Source of the DNA: Psychrobacter sp. UBA3480
Lineage (GTDB): Bacteria; Pseudomonadota; Gammaproteobacteria; Pseudomonadales; Moraxellaceae
Length of the DNA: 64,000 nucleotides
NCBI RefSeq assembly: GCF_002377945.1
Contig: NZ_DFQV01000020.1
Coordinates: 489,081 to 553,080 of the forward strand
Reading direction: 5' to 3'
A program made the translations under genes and the position numbers. Positions 29,879 to 38,729 of this stretch are shown here, one piece after another. Under the pieces are notes generated by a model, which saw nothing but the letters and a program-made list of their open reading frames with translations, was not told the DNA's origin and made no database searches. Every line of letters starts with the position of its first letter. Positions within the stretch are counted from its first letter, which is position 1.

Positions 29879-30319
29879 TTACGGAGTGACCACTACATAG
29901 TCATTGGTATTAATTAGAATTTCTGATGGTTGATCGACAACGATACGTACCACGTTATTATCAACAACTTGAGACTTATAATAGTTGTCTTCAGCAACTG
30001 TACAGCCTAAACAACGTCCCATAGCATCCCAAGGTTCAACAAATAGCTTCTGCTGTGCTTGATCTGCATTACCACCAATAAGTGAAAAAGGTAAGCTAAC
30101 GATATAAGCTGCCGTACCAGCAACAGCATTCACGAGTTGCAGTGGCTTACCAACAATCGTATCGACTACCATCGTCTCGTATGAAGGACCGAAATCAGTT
30201 TCATCAATTTCTATAGCTGCAAAAGTAGGCTGAATGGTCGCAACTACCAATCCTAAAGTTGACAATACAGTAAAAAATCTCTGCTTAACTGTGCGTTGGG
30301 TTTTTGCTTTAACAGTCAT
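29879..30319 (-). CDS. Small exported protein of unknown function
   Basis: A 146-residue protein with an N-terminal Sec signal (about 1-34, cleavage near TFA). The mature part has a hydrophobic segment at about 62-82 (LVNAVAGTAAYIVSLPFSLIGG), a CLGC pair near residues 104-107 and a hydrophilic C-terminus. I do not recognise a family. The hydrophobic segment followed by PFSLIGG looks like a membrane-associated hairpin. AGGATATC precedes the ATG. It is transcribed alone. Confidence 0.75.
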   Translation of the reverse strand: MTVKAKTQRTVKQRFFTVLSTLGLVVATIQPTFAAIEIDETDFGPSYETMVVDTIVGKPLQLVNAVAGTAAYIVSLPFSLIGGNADQAQQKLFVEPWDAMGRCLGCTVAEDNYYKSQVVDNNVVRIVVDQPSEILINTNDYVVVTP

Positions 30320-30608
30320 AACGATATCCTGAAACTCATAGTAGTATGATTAATGGCTGCTGCTATCTTCACACAGGAATCTTGCGGCAACAATAGTTAG
30401 TCTAAATATTACAGAAAAATAAATAATACGCACTATTTATGTAAGCGCTAGCACTATTAAAGCAAGATGTGCGCTAATAAGCAACAAAAATGAGAATAAT
30501 CTAGTTATAGCTTTGACAATATTTGGTACTTTTAGAATGAATACTCTGTTCAAATATTGTCTTCATTTAATATAAACGTAGCACAAGTAAGCGGGTATCA
30601 GTTATTAG

Positions 30609-31550
30609 CTATTTTAACGGCTGACAATTTGGACAATAAACACTAGCTCTACCAGTAAGCTTGATGTTTTCTAGTGTCATACTGCAATGTAGACAGCTTT
30701 CTCCTTGTCTGCCATACACATTTAGAGTTTGTTGAAAGTAACCAGTCTGACCGCTTGCTACTGTGAAATCTCGTAGTGTCGAACCGCCCAATTTTATCGC
30801 TTTCTTTAAAATTTCTTTAATATGATTCACTAAAATGACAATCTGTTCGTGCGAAATTTGATTGGCTGGTGTAGCAGGGTGGATGCCGGACAAGTACAGA
30901 CTTTCAGTCGCATAGATATTGCCAACACCAACTACGACTTCTTGTTCCATGATGACAGATTTAATCGCTCGGGAGATGGGTTTCAGTCGCTTATTCGTTT
31001 TAGTATTATCTGACGATGACCCATTGCTATCTTGACTAGATAAATCAATACGCTGGATTAAGCTGTATAAATAGTCTGCGGTAAAATCTTTTGAAAGTGG
31101 TTCAGGACCTAGATGATCTAGTAGTTTATTGCCGTAATCTTTATGCCATAGTACTGAACCAAAACGTCTAGGATCATAGTAATGTAGCTGAGACTTTTTG
31201 TTAGCATTATCATTAAAAACGACGACCAGATGGTCATGTTTACGCTTATCAGTACCATAGCTATGTTGCTGTAAGCTGCCTGACATTCCTAAGTGAATAA
31301 GAAGCTGAAGTGGTTCAACTTTACTGGCTGACATTGAAGCGTTATTCTGTGCAACTGCTGGCAGAAAATTAAGAATCAGATACTTTGCTCGGCGCTCGAC
31401 ACTCTCCAATGTGTAATTAACCAGCTCGTCTAAGTTATCTGGCATCATCCATCGCAGCTTTGGTTGAAATACTTTAACATCAACTACCTGTTGCCCCCAC
31501 AATGGAGCAAGACTGGCTTTAGTGGTTTCTACTTCAGGTAATTCAGGCAT
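30609..31550 (-). CDS. mutM: Formamidopyrimidine-DNA glycosylase MutM/Fpg
   Basis: A 313-residue DNA glycosylase/AP lyase that removes 8-oxoguanine. The start is fixed at the ATG at 31550 because the enzyme needs an N-terminal Pro (after Met removal) followed by Glu: MPELPEVET. An upstream in-frame ATG at 31565 would spoil this. The helix-two-turn-helix block is GVGNIYATESLY and the C-terminal zinc finger is CLHC...CPNC. Two Ser/Asn-rich insertions, at about 65-80 and 171-189, explain why it is longer than E. coli Fpg (269). It ends 55 bases downstream of relA. Confidence 0.96.
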   Translation of the reverse strand: MPELPEVETTKASLAPLWGQQVVDVKVFQPKLRWMMPDNLDELVNYTLESVERRAKYLILNFLPAVAQNNASMSASKVEPLQLLIHLGMSGSLQQHSYGTDKRKHDHLVVVFNDNANKKSQLHYYDPRRFGSVLWHKDYGNKLLDHLGPEPLSKDFTADYLYSLIQRIDLSSQDSNGSSSDNTKTNKRLKPISRAIKSVIMEQEVVVGVGNIYATESLYLSGIHPATPANQISHEQIVILVNHIKEILKKAIKLGGSTLRDFTVASGQTGYFQQTLNVYGRQGESCLHCSMTLENIKLTGRASVYCPNCQPLK

Positions 31551-31605
31551 AGTATTTTTTGACAACTCTATTGTGGAATAAACAACGACTGACTTAAGGT
31601 TTTAT

Positions 31606-34143
31606 TTACACGACTGCACGGCGCGCGTGCAAAATACCATGTTGCTGCTCTAGTTTTGCGAGCAACTTAGATAGATGTGCTAAGCCTGAGACTTCAATAT
31701 GGAACTTTAAAAAAGCAATATTGTCGTCATTACTTAACGTTTGCACTTGGCGAATATTGACGTTTTCTTTATCAATTATCTGTGTCAAATCACGTAGCAA
31801 ACCGCGCCTGTCATATGCTTCGACATGAATATCAACGGGCTGATAACGCCCCGTCTGCACTTGCCAAGCGGCTTCTATCTTACGCTCAGGGTCACGCTCG
31901 ACCAGACGTAAGTACTCTGGGCAGCCTCGATTATGAACACTGACGCCACGCGATAAAGTGATGTAGCCAGCAATCGGTTCGCCATGGACAGGATGGCAAC
32001 AACCTGCCAAATTGATTTCGATATTATCCAAACCATCGATATGGATTTTATACGCATCGAGCTTACCTGTATCTCTGTTATCTACATGAGGTACAAAGCT
32101 CTCTGGTGGTATCTCAGGTTCAAGGTGTAGCTGACGAGAGATATGACTGGTTAACTGATTCAGGCCAATATCACCTGTCACCAGCCCTACAATAATATCG
32201 TCGGTCGTATTGACATGAAAATGCTGGATATAGTCGTTCAGATCAATACTATTAGGATGAACAGATAGGCGCTCAAGCTCTTTGCTAAGCATTTGGCGAC
32301 CTATTTCAATGTTCTTATCACGGTCTTGCTTATTAAACCACTGGCGCAGTTTTGAACGGGCGCGATTAGTATGAATATAACCTAAGGATGCTACTAACCA
32401 GTCACGATTGGGCTCACGCGAAGCCTTAGTGATAATCTCAACTTGCTCACCTGTTTTCAACTGATACGTCAGTGGCACATAGCGTTGATTGACGCGGGCC
32501 GCCTGCGCGCGGTTGCCAACTTGAGTATGCACATAGTAGGCAAAATCGAGAACGGTCGCGCCTTTTGGTAGTTCGGTAATATCACCATCGCGACTAAAGA
32601 TATAAATACGTTCTAGCTCATCAAAATCAACGAGTTGCTCTTCTTCGTCAAACTCGATATCGTCTATCTCTTCGCCCGCTACCACAGCTGAGCGTGGTTG
32701 ATTGCGTGTCTCATTATTAATAGATAATAATTGGCGCAATGAGCTGATTCTTTGATTCAGATAATTGTCTTTCTTGTTCTTTAGACCTTCTTTGTAATTA
32801 ACGTGCGCACACATGCCAAGTTCGGCCTCAAAGTGCATCTCATGAGTACGAATTTGGACTTCTAGTGATTTATTTTCTGCAATTACAGCAGTATGTAGCG
32901 AGCGATAACCATTAGACTTAGGGTTAGTAATATAGTCATCAAACTGTTCAGGAATGTAACGCCATAAACCGTGTACTAGGCCTAAAACGTGATAACAGTC
33001 AGAAGGGCTATTGACCAACACACGTAAGGCACGAATGTCATAAAGCTGATCGAAAGATAAGCCTTTGAGCTTCATTTTTCGATAGATAGAGTAGATATGT
33101 TTGACGCGCCCAGATACTTCGCCTTCAATACTGGCATCTGCTAATGATTCATTTAATTTGTCTTGTACGCGCTGAATATAGGACTCACGTTCGCTACGTT
33201 TTTCTGACAGCAGCTTAGCAATTTCTTTATAGCGATCAGGCGCGAGATAACGGAAAGCTAAATCTTCGAGCTCCCATTTCAACTGTGCAATACCTAAACG
33301 ATGGGCTAATGGCGCATAGATAGTCATGACTTCACGTGCGACACGAGTTTGACGCTCTGGCCTAGAAAACGTCAACTCACGCATGGCAAAGGTACGCTCT
33401 GCCAATTTGATGAGTACCACACGCACGTCGTTGGTGACAGATATGAGCATGCTATAAATATTTGATAGCTGATCACGTTGATTATTGACGAAATGGTCTT
33501 CTAAACGCTTGTTGCTCTCGATAATCTCCGACAGCTTACCCATTGCAAGGGTATCTTTAACAAGTGTCAAAATATCTGGACCAAAGTTTTTTTCAACTTC
33601 AGCGAGACTGATGATTGATTTGCGGGCACTGCGATACAGCATGGCCGCGACCAATGCGTCTTCATCTTGATAAAGATAGGTCAAAATATCGGTCATACCA
33701 ATACCGGTCACATAAGCGCCTGAACGCTCAGATTCACTGGTATTCATATGACTGCGAATAAACTCACAAGCTGCACTTAGGTTGGGTACTGACTCTTGTC
33801 CAATACGCTTGGCCACATTATCTAGCCAAGTAGGTACGTCGATGTTGGCTTGATCTAAGTCAACTGCCTCAAGCTCTTTGTTTGATAGCGTATTGGTATC
33901 ATCCAAATACTCGTCTTCAGTGTGAGGATCATGCAAATGATAAGTGTGTGCAGCTGAGCGATCAAAAGTAGTATGTAGCTTGTGGGTTGCCAACTGGTAT
34001 TTGATGTCGAGGGGAATTTGGGCATAGCTATTGGCTGACTGGTGAGAGCGTTGGCTCGCCACCAGTTGCGCCGCAAGTGTTGCACTATCGGCCTGCGTGG
34101 TCTGTCCATCCACCAGCGGTAATCCTTCACGAATTTTTACCAT
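31606..34143 (-). CDS. relA: GTP pyrophosphokinase RelA, (p)ppGpp synthetase
   Basis: An 845-residue long RSH protein. Residues about 1-110 are an extra N-terminal segment. At about 120-260 the hydrolase-like domain lacks the HD pair (YLYQDEDALVAAMLY in its place), which fits RelA rather than SpoT. At about 330-470 the synthetase domain carries GRVKHIYSIYRKM, YDIRALRV, NGYRSLHT and EVQIRT. A TGS domain (about 510-570), the Cys/His-containing zinc-finger region (NLAGCCHPVHGE) and a C-terminal ACT domain follow. It makes (p)ppGpp on ribosomes with uncharged tRNA. AAGAGGAG precedes the ATG. Confidence 0.95.
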   Translation of the reverse strand: MVKIREGLPLVDGQTTQADSATLAAQLVASQRSHQSANSYAQIPLDIKYQLATHKLHTTFDRSAAHTYHLHDPHTEDEYLDDTNTLSNKELEAVDLDQANIDVPTWLDNVAKRIGQESVPNLSAACEFIRSHMNTSESERSGAYVTGIGMTDILTYLYQDEDALVAAMLYRSARKSIISLAEVEKNFGPDILTLVKDTLAMGKLSEIIESNKRLEDHFVNNQRDQLSNIYSMLISVTNDVRVVLIKLAERTFAMRELTFSRPERQTRVAREVMTIYAPLAHRLGIAQLKWELEDLAFRYLAPDRYKEIAKLLSEKRSERESYIQRVQDKLNESLADASIEGEVSGRVKHIYSIYRKMKLKGLSFDQLYDIRALRVLVNSPSDCYHVLGLVHGLWRYIPEQFDDYITNPKSNGYRSLHTAVIAENKSLEVQIRTHEMHFEAELGMCAHVNYKEGLKNKKDNYLNQRISSLRQLLSINNETRNQPRSAVVAGEEIDDIEFDEEEQLVDFDELERIYIFSRDGDITELPKGATVLDFAYYVHTQVGNRAQAARVNQRYVPLTYQLKTGEQVEIITKASREPNRDWLVASLGYIHTNRARSKLRQWFNKQDRDKNIEIGRQMLSKELERLSVHPNSIDLNDYIQHFHVNTTDDIIVGLVTGDIGLNQLTSHISRQLHLEPEIPPESFVPHVDNRDTGKLDAYKIHIDGLDNIEINLAGCCHPVHGEPIAGYITLSRGVSVHNRGCPEYLRLVERDPERKIEAAWQVQTGRYQPVDIHVEAYDRRGLLRDLTQIIDKENVNIRQVQTLSNDDNIAFLKFHIEVSGLAHLSKLLAKLEQQHGILHARRAVV

Positions 34144-34565
34144 AGCCGACTCCTCTTAGCTATTTTGAATTGATTATAACCTCATCTACTATGCACACAC
34201 TCTGAATTAACGATCCATAAAGTGTCAGCTATAAACCAATACAACTGCTAAAAATGTTATTTTTAGCAGCTATAAAATGCGCGTAAAATATATAAAGCTA
34301 TGAGTGCAAATGCTTGCTATGTAGCGATTGGAAACATCACCAAAAACATAGGAAGATTGTTTACTATTATCTCATTTTAAAGTGACAAATCAAGCGAGCC
34401 TCTGTACGGCTGTGGTCAATTACGCTAAATAATGGCTATTTATTAGCACAAACTTATCAAAGCTTTGAGTTATTTTAGACAATTGTATTAACGCTTAATT
34501 ATCTCTTTAATCAGGTTTAACTATCAGTCATTTCTAGCTATTAATCATTTTTGAAAATTAATAAC
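34144..34565. other. Intergenic region rlmD-relA
   Basis: 422 AT-rich bases. It holds a perfect hairpin at 34245-34269 and the nine-base direct repeat agctataaa at 34228-34236 and 34269-34277. The relA promoter is presumably here but not clear. Confidence 0.45.
34245..34269 (-). terminator. Perfect hairpin between rlmD and relA
   Basis: CTGCTAAAAAT / ATTTTTAGCAG with a 3-base loop. The A and T runs lie inside the stem rather than after it, so it could be a weak terminator or an attenuator on transcripts running from rlmD into relA. Confidence 0.35.
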
Positions 34566-36137
34566 TTAAACCGCTACCTTCTCGAAGCGAGCGATAGATT
34601 CAACATGACCCGTATGGCAGAACATATCCATCACGCCAGCATGAGTCAGACGATAGCCTTGTTCTAATAATGCTTTTGTATCACGAGCAAGGGTGGCTGG
34701 ATTACAAGAGACATAAACAATGCGCTCAGCATTGAATTTTGGCAAATATTGCATAATCTCCCAAGCACCAGAGCGCGGTGGATCAATCAACAGTGCATCA
34801 AAACCTTGGTTGGCCCATGGCTTATCAGTACAGTCTTGAGTCAAGTCTTGACTGTAAAACTCAGTATTGTTGATACCGTTGCGACGAGCGTTGTCAGCAG
34901 CACGTTCGGTCATGGCCTCACTGCCTTCGACACCGACTACTGAGCCTGTCTCACCAACGAGGCGCGCTAATGGCAAGCTAAAGTTCCCCAGACCACTGAA
35001 TAAATCTAGTACGCGTTCGCCTGCTTTTAAGTCCAACAAGTCACAAGCAAGCTTAGTCATCTGACGGTTCACAGATAAATTTACTTGAGTAAAGTCAGTA
35101 GGGATAAATTCAAAAGTCAGATCATACTCTGGCAATTGATAATATAAACGCCCAAACTGCTCGCTCAAATCATCAGTGTCTGTCAACGCAATACGTTGGA
35201 TGCTATCAACGCCTTTCGACTGCAAATATAGCTGCCAATTACGCGCTGCAAAAAATACTTTTAGTTTGTCTATATCAGCGTCTGATAATGGTTCTAAATT
35301 ACGTACGATGAGCGCAACTGGCTGATTGCCATCAGGTAGTTCTGGCAGTTGCTCACCCATTGCAAGTTCAAGCTGAGCAATCTTGTCACGGCTCTCTAAA
35401 GTGCTAATAAGCGTTTTTAGGTTTTCAATCTCAAAACCAATACGTGGATCTAAGATATGACATTCATTTAGCTCTGCCAAGAAGTTGCTTGAACGCTCGC
35501 GGAAGCCGACAAGCGCGGTTTCTTTTTTGACAACATAGCGCACGCCCAAACGTGCTTTGGTACGATAGCCAAGACGATCACCGACCACAGGGGCGAGCCA
35601 ATTGTCAGGCTCTGCGTTGGCTTGGTGCATTAGCATTTCAGCCAGTACTGACTGCTTAAAGTTTATTTGTCCATCTGGCTGCCAGTGCTGCAAGTTACAA
35701 CCGCCGCAAGTACCGAAATGCGGGCAGGGTGGTACAGCACGTTCAGGGTTTGGGTTGGCAGTAATACTAATGGCATCGCCTTCTTCAAAGCTAGCACGGC
35801 TGTTGGTTATTTTCACTAAGGCGCTTTCACCTGGTAGAGCAAAGCTAACAAAGATTTTTTTGCCATGTTTGTCTTCAGCATGACCTTCCGCAACATCAAA
35901 ACCATTACCATAAACAGCAACACCGCGACCATCATGTGACAAGCCATCAATATTAAATGGAATTGGCTCTGCATCTTTTAGGCGACGACGTGTCTTTGAT
36001 GATGGCTTTGATTTTTTCTTACTAGGTGGAATGACAATCGTTTGGGTGTCGTTGGTTTGAGCTTCATTCGTTTGAGCGTTACTGTTTTGCGCTGCCATAT
36101 CAGATGCTGTAGATGTTTTTGAATCGGTGGGTTGCAT
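34566..36137 (-). CDS. rlmD: 23S rRNA (uracil-1939-C5)-methyltransferase RlmD
   Basis: A 523-residue SAM-dependent RNA methyltransferase. Residues about 1-45 are a polar leader, about 50-115 the TRAM RNA-binding domain, then an iron-sulfur motif [10 protein letters not shown] with a fourth Cys in LNECHIL. The SAM site is [15 protein letters not shown] near residue 380, and the catalytic Cys lies in [12 protein letters not shown] near residue 480. It methylates U1939 of 23S rRNA. The rlmD-relA order is shared with E. coli and Pseudomonas. Confidence 0.96.
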   Translation of the reverse strand: MQPTDSKTSTASDMAAQNSNAQTNEAQTNDTQTIVIPPSKKKSKPSSKTRRRLKDAEPIPFNIDGLSHDGRGVAVYGNGFDVAEGHAEDKHGKKIFVSFALPGESALVKITNSRASFEEGDAISITANPNPERAVPPCPHFGTCGGCNLQHWQPDGQINFKQSVLAEMLMHQANAEPDNWLAPVVGDRLGYRTKARLGVRYVVKKETALVGFRERSSNFLAELNECHILDPRIGFEIENLKTLISTLESRDKIAQLELAMGEQLPELPDGNQPVALIVRNLEPLSDADIDKLKVFFAARNWQLYLQSKGVDSIQRIALTDTDDLSEQFGRLYYQLPEYDLTFEFIPTDFTQVNLSVNRQMTKLACDLLDLKAGERVLDLFSGLGNFSLPLARLVGETGSVVGVEGSEAMTERAADNARRNGINNTEFYSQDLTQDCTDKPWANQGFDALLIDPPRSGAWEIMQYLPKFNAERIVYVSCNPATLARDTKALLEQGYRLTHAGVMDMFCHTGHVESIARFEKVAV

Positions 36138-36198
36138 AAACCTGCCTTAATAATAAATAACTAGAAGAGGGGAATAAAAACTACTAATAATGCGAATT

Positions 36199-37023
36199 CT
36201 ATAATTCGGGTGCCGATGACCAGTCAGCGATAAACTCTTGATGTCGCGGACTACCGTCAGCTTGGGTATACTTTGCCAGATAGTCATAGCTCTGCTGCTG
36301 CCAAGCATCAAAATCTTGTGAAGACAACTGTCCTGTTAGACGTAACCAGCGTAAATAAATAAGCCAAGTATTCATAACATCAGACTCACAGTATATAGAT
36401 AGGGTCTGCCAGTCACCGCTACTAACAAGCGCGCCAACCATGCTGCCATCCACGTCAGTTTTACCGGGTAATCCGTATAGACTTGCGACGATATCCATGG
36501 CTTCGCGGCGACTAGCACCGTACTGGCTAAACCGATCCATCAAGTCTAGATGACGCGTATGAAAGCGATTAACATAGTTATCAAAGCGCATGTTTTTAAT
36601 ACGCCCGCCTTCTTCGAACAGCCATGGTGCTGACAAATCATATTGCATGGCACGATATATCAGTACAGGTATGTCAAAGCCTGAGCCATTCCAGCTAATA
36701 AGTTGCGGCAGTGTCTCAATGTCGTTAAATGCTCTAAAGAACTTGGCTAGGATTTCTTTTTCACTAAATTTATCGGCAGTCAAAGAAAATAGCGATAACT
36801 TACCATCTTTGATATACAGAGCTGAGATACAGACGATACGCTGTAGTGGCAAGCGCATAAAGTCGTGCCCTGCCTCTTGTGTACGTATCGCTGTCAGCGC
36901 ACTTAACGCATCCGCATCGTTGAGATCGGCCAATTGCGGATAGATACGGCGTGCTGCATCGACATCGGCGACAGTCTCGATATCAAAAACCAATATAGGG
37001 TCGGATGGTAGCGCTTGTGACAT
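36199..37023 (-). CDS. PolB-like 3'-5' exonuclease domain protein
   Basis: A 274-residue stand-alone exonuclease of the DnaQ/RNase H-like superfamily, in the group described as related to the exonuclease domain of DNA polymerase B. The acidic motifs are visible: ExoI in VFDIETVAD near residue 14, ExoII in SWNGSGFDIPVL near residue 115 and ExoIII in YCESDVMNTWLIYLR near residue 215. The biological substrate is not known. AGGA precedes the ATG. It sits 60 bases upstream of rlmD on the same strand. Confidence 0.88.
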   Translation of the reverse strand: MSQALPSDPILVFDIETVADVDAARRIYPQLADLNDADALSALTAIRTQEAGHDFMRLPLQRIVCISALYIKDGKLSLFSLTADKFSEKEILAKFFRAFNDIETLPQLISWNGSGFDIPVLIYRAMQYDLSAPWLFEEGGRIKNMRFDNYVNRFHTRHLDLMDRFSQYGASRREAMDIVASLYGLPGKTDVDGSMVGALVSSGDWQTLSIYCESDVMNTWLIYLRWLRLTGQLSSQDFDAWQQQSYDYLAKYTQADGSPRHQEFIADWSSAPEL

Positions 37024-37165
37024 AGATAATCCTGACTATTTATGAGCTTATAGTTAATTCATTATAAAAGAATGACAGCGCTAACCTGGTTTTAAGTATT
37101 GCATCTGCACTTGGCTGCTCTGCACTTCTTTTAAATTAACGATACTAAATGGTATTTCTTATGCA

Positions 37166-38137
37166 TTAATTAACTTCTGCGCTGCTGTTATCCGTATTGC
37201 TATCGTCAACGTTATATAAACCCGTTGATAAATAACGATCGCCACGATCGCAGACAATAAAGGCAATAACAGCATTAGGATTTGCTTTTGCCACTTGGGT
37301 CGCTGCCCATGCAGCTGCGCCCGAAGATACCCCAGCAAAGATACCTTCAGTCTTCGCCAATTTACGCATATAGACTTCGGCAATACGCTGATCGATATCC
37401 ATCACTTCATCAATCAAATCTGCATCAAATATACCTGGCATGTAAGCCGCTGGCCAACGGCGAATACCAGCAATCGAAGCTTCTTCATCAGGCTGTAGGC
37501 CGATGATTTTGACGTCTGGATTTTGCTCTTTTAGGTAGCGTGATACACCAGTAATCGTACCTGTCGTGCCCATCGAGCTAATAAAATGCGTAATTTTACC
37601 TTCTGTCTGTGCCCATAGCTCAGGGCCTGTAGTCAGGTAATGTGCTTGACTATTATCAGGATTGTTAAACTGATCCAATACAACCCCTTTGCCATCTGCT
37701 TGCATCTGTAATGCCAAATCACGCGCAGCTTCCATACCTTCGTCTACTTCAATCAGCGTTGCGCCATAGGCAATCATGGCATCTTTACGCTCTTGGGTAG
37801 AGTTGGTTGGCATCAGCAATGTTATCGGGTAGCCACGCATCGCGGCGACCATGGCCAATGCAATACCAGTATTGCCACTAGTGGCTTCAATCAACATATC
37901 ACCAGGCTTGATATCACCGCGCTGTTCTGCTTGATAGATCATATTAAAAGCAGGACGATCTTTTACTGAGCCCGCTGGATTATTGCCTTCAAGCTTAGCT
38001 AGTACTGTGGCACCATTGGCAATGTGCTCTTGCTCAGGCAGACGTTGAAGTTGTACCAATGGCGTTTGACCAACGCAATCAGCGAGGGTAGTGATTTGAG
38101 TAATAAAGTTAGCATTTGACATGGCTGTAGTGGACAT
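37166..38137 (-). CDS. cysM: Cysteine synthase B, CysM
   Basis: A 323-residue PLP enzyme that makes cysteine from O-acetylserine and sulfide or thiosulfate. The PLP Lys is in AGSVKDRPA, the phosphate loop in TSGNTGIA and the second glycine loop in SSMGTTGTITG. RRWPAAYMPGIFD is typical of CysM rather than CysK. The last 15-20 residues are an extra Asp/Asn/Ser tail. AAGGATAC precedes the ATG. It is divergent from gacS, as in Pseudomonas and Acinetobacter. Confidence 0.95.
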   Translation of the reverse strand: MSTTAMSNANFITQITTLADCVGQTPLVQLQRLPEQEHIANGATVLAKLEGNNPAGSVKDRPAFNMIYQAEQRGDIKPGDMLIEATSGNTGIALAMVAAMRGYPITLLMPTNSTQERKDAMIAYGATLIEVDEGMEAARDLALQMQADGKGVVLDQFNNPDNSQAHYLTTGPELWAQTEGKITHFISSMGTTGTITGVSRYLKEQNPDVKIIGLQPDEEASIAGIRRWPAAYMPGIFDADLIDEVMDIDQRIAEVYMRKLAKTEGIFAGVSSGAAAWAATQVAKANPNAVIAFIVCDRGDRYLSTGLYNVDDSNTDNSSAEVN

Positions 38138-38729
38138 AAAGTATCCTTTTTTATTTTTTAAATATGTTTTTAATGGCCTGTTTTTGATGGAAACACTGTT
38201 TTTATTGTTGGATCATAATTTTAGACAGTCGCTTGGGTTATAGGTTTACGGTGATAAGCGAGCTAAAAACGAAAGGCATTAGAGTGCGCTCTCATATGTT
38301 ATGACTATGAGCGATATATTGTGGTAAATAAAAAGTGGCTTTATTATATCATTTTGTTTTCAGCTGCGCTTATCGCATCAAAGATTAATAGTCACTGTAT
38401 CAGGTCAATGTCAATATTACGTTGAGGGTTGCAAAAGTAGAGTTGATAGCTTAAAGCCATATTCTCTTTAACACAGAGTGGTTGGCACTTTAATTATAAC
38501 GTTATTCATCACATGGAATGCCTAACCAGTACTTATAGAATCCTGTTAAGATAATCTTGAGCTGTATAGTAGTTGCCTCGTCAAAATCAGTTAATTTATT
38601 AACGATTAATAGCTTCATTAAAAATAGCGCCTTACCCAGATGCTCTGATATGACGCGCTGCAAGTAACACGAATACTGACATTATCACAAAAATTCACGG
38701 CAAGAACCTTAGTAGAGAGTAGACCTAGC
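38138..38729. other. Intergenic region cysM-gacS
   Basis: 592 bases between divergent genes. An imperfect inverted repeat CGCTCTCAT / ATGAGCG lies at 38287-38313. No gene was seen, and no promoter pair stands out on either strand. Confidence 0.45.

Noticed and set aside
31551..31565. Upstream ATG for mutM
   Set aside because: Fpg needs Pro directly after the initiator Met for catalysis, which fixes the start at 31550.
33485..33670. Antisense open frames inside relA, ileS, mutM and other long genes
   Set aside because: They follow the codon pattern of the real gene on the other strand and have no ribosome sites or family resemblance.
31606..34143. SpoT rather than RelA
   Set aside because: The HD hydrolase residues are missing and the gene order with rlmD is that of relA.
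38487..38506. Sigma-54-like promoter TTGGCAC before gacS
   Set aside because: The -24 element fits, but the -12 position has AT where GC is required.
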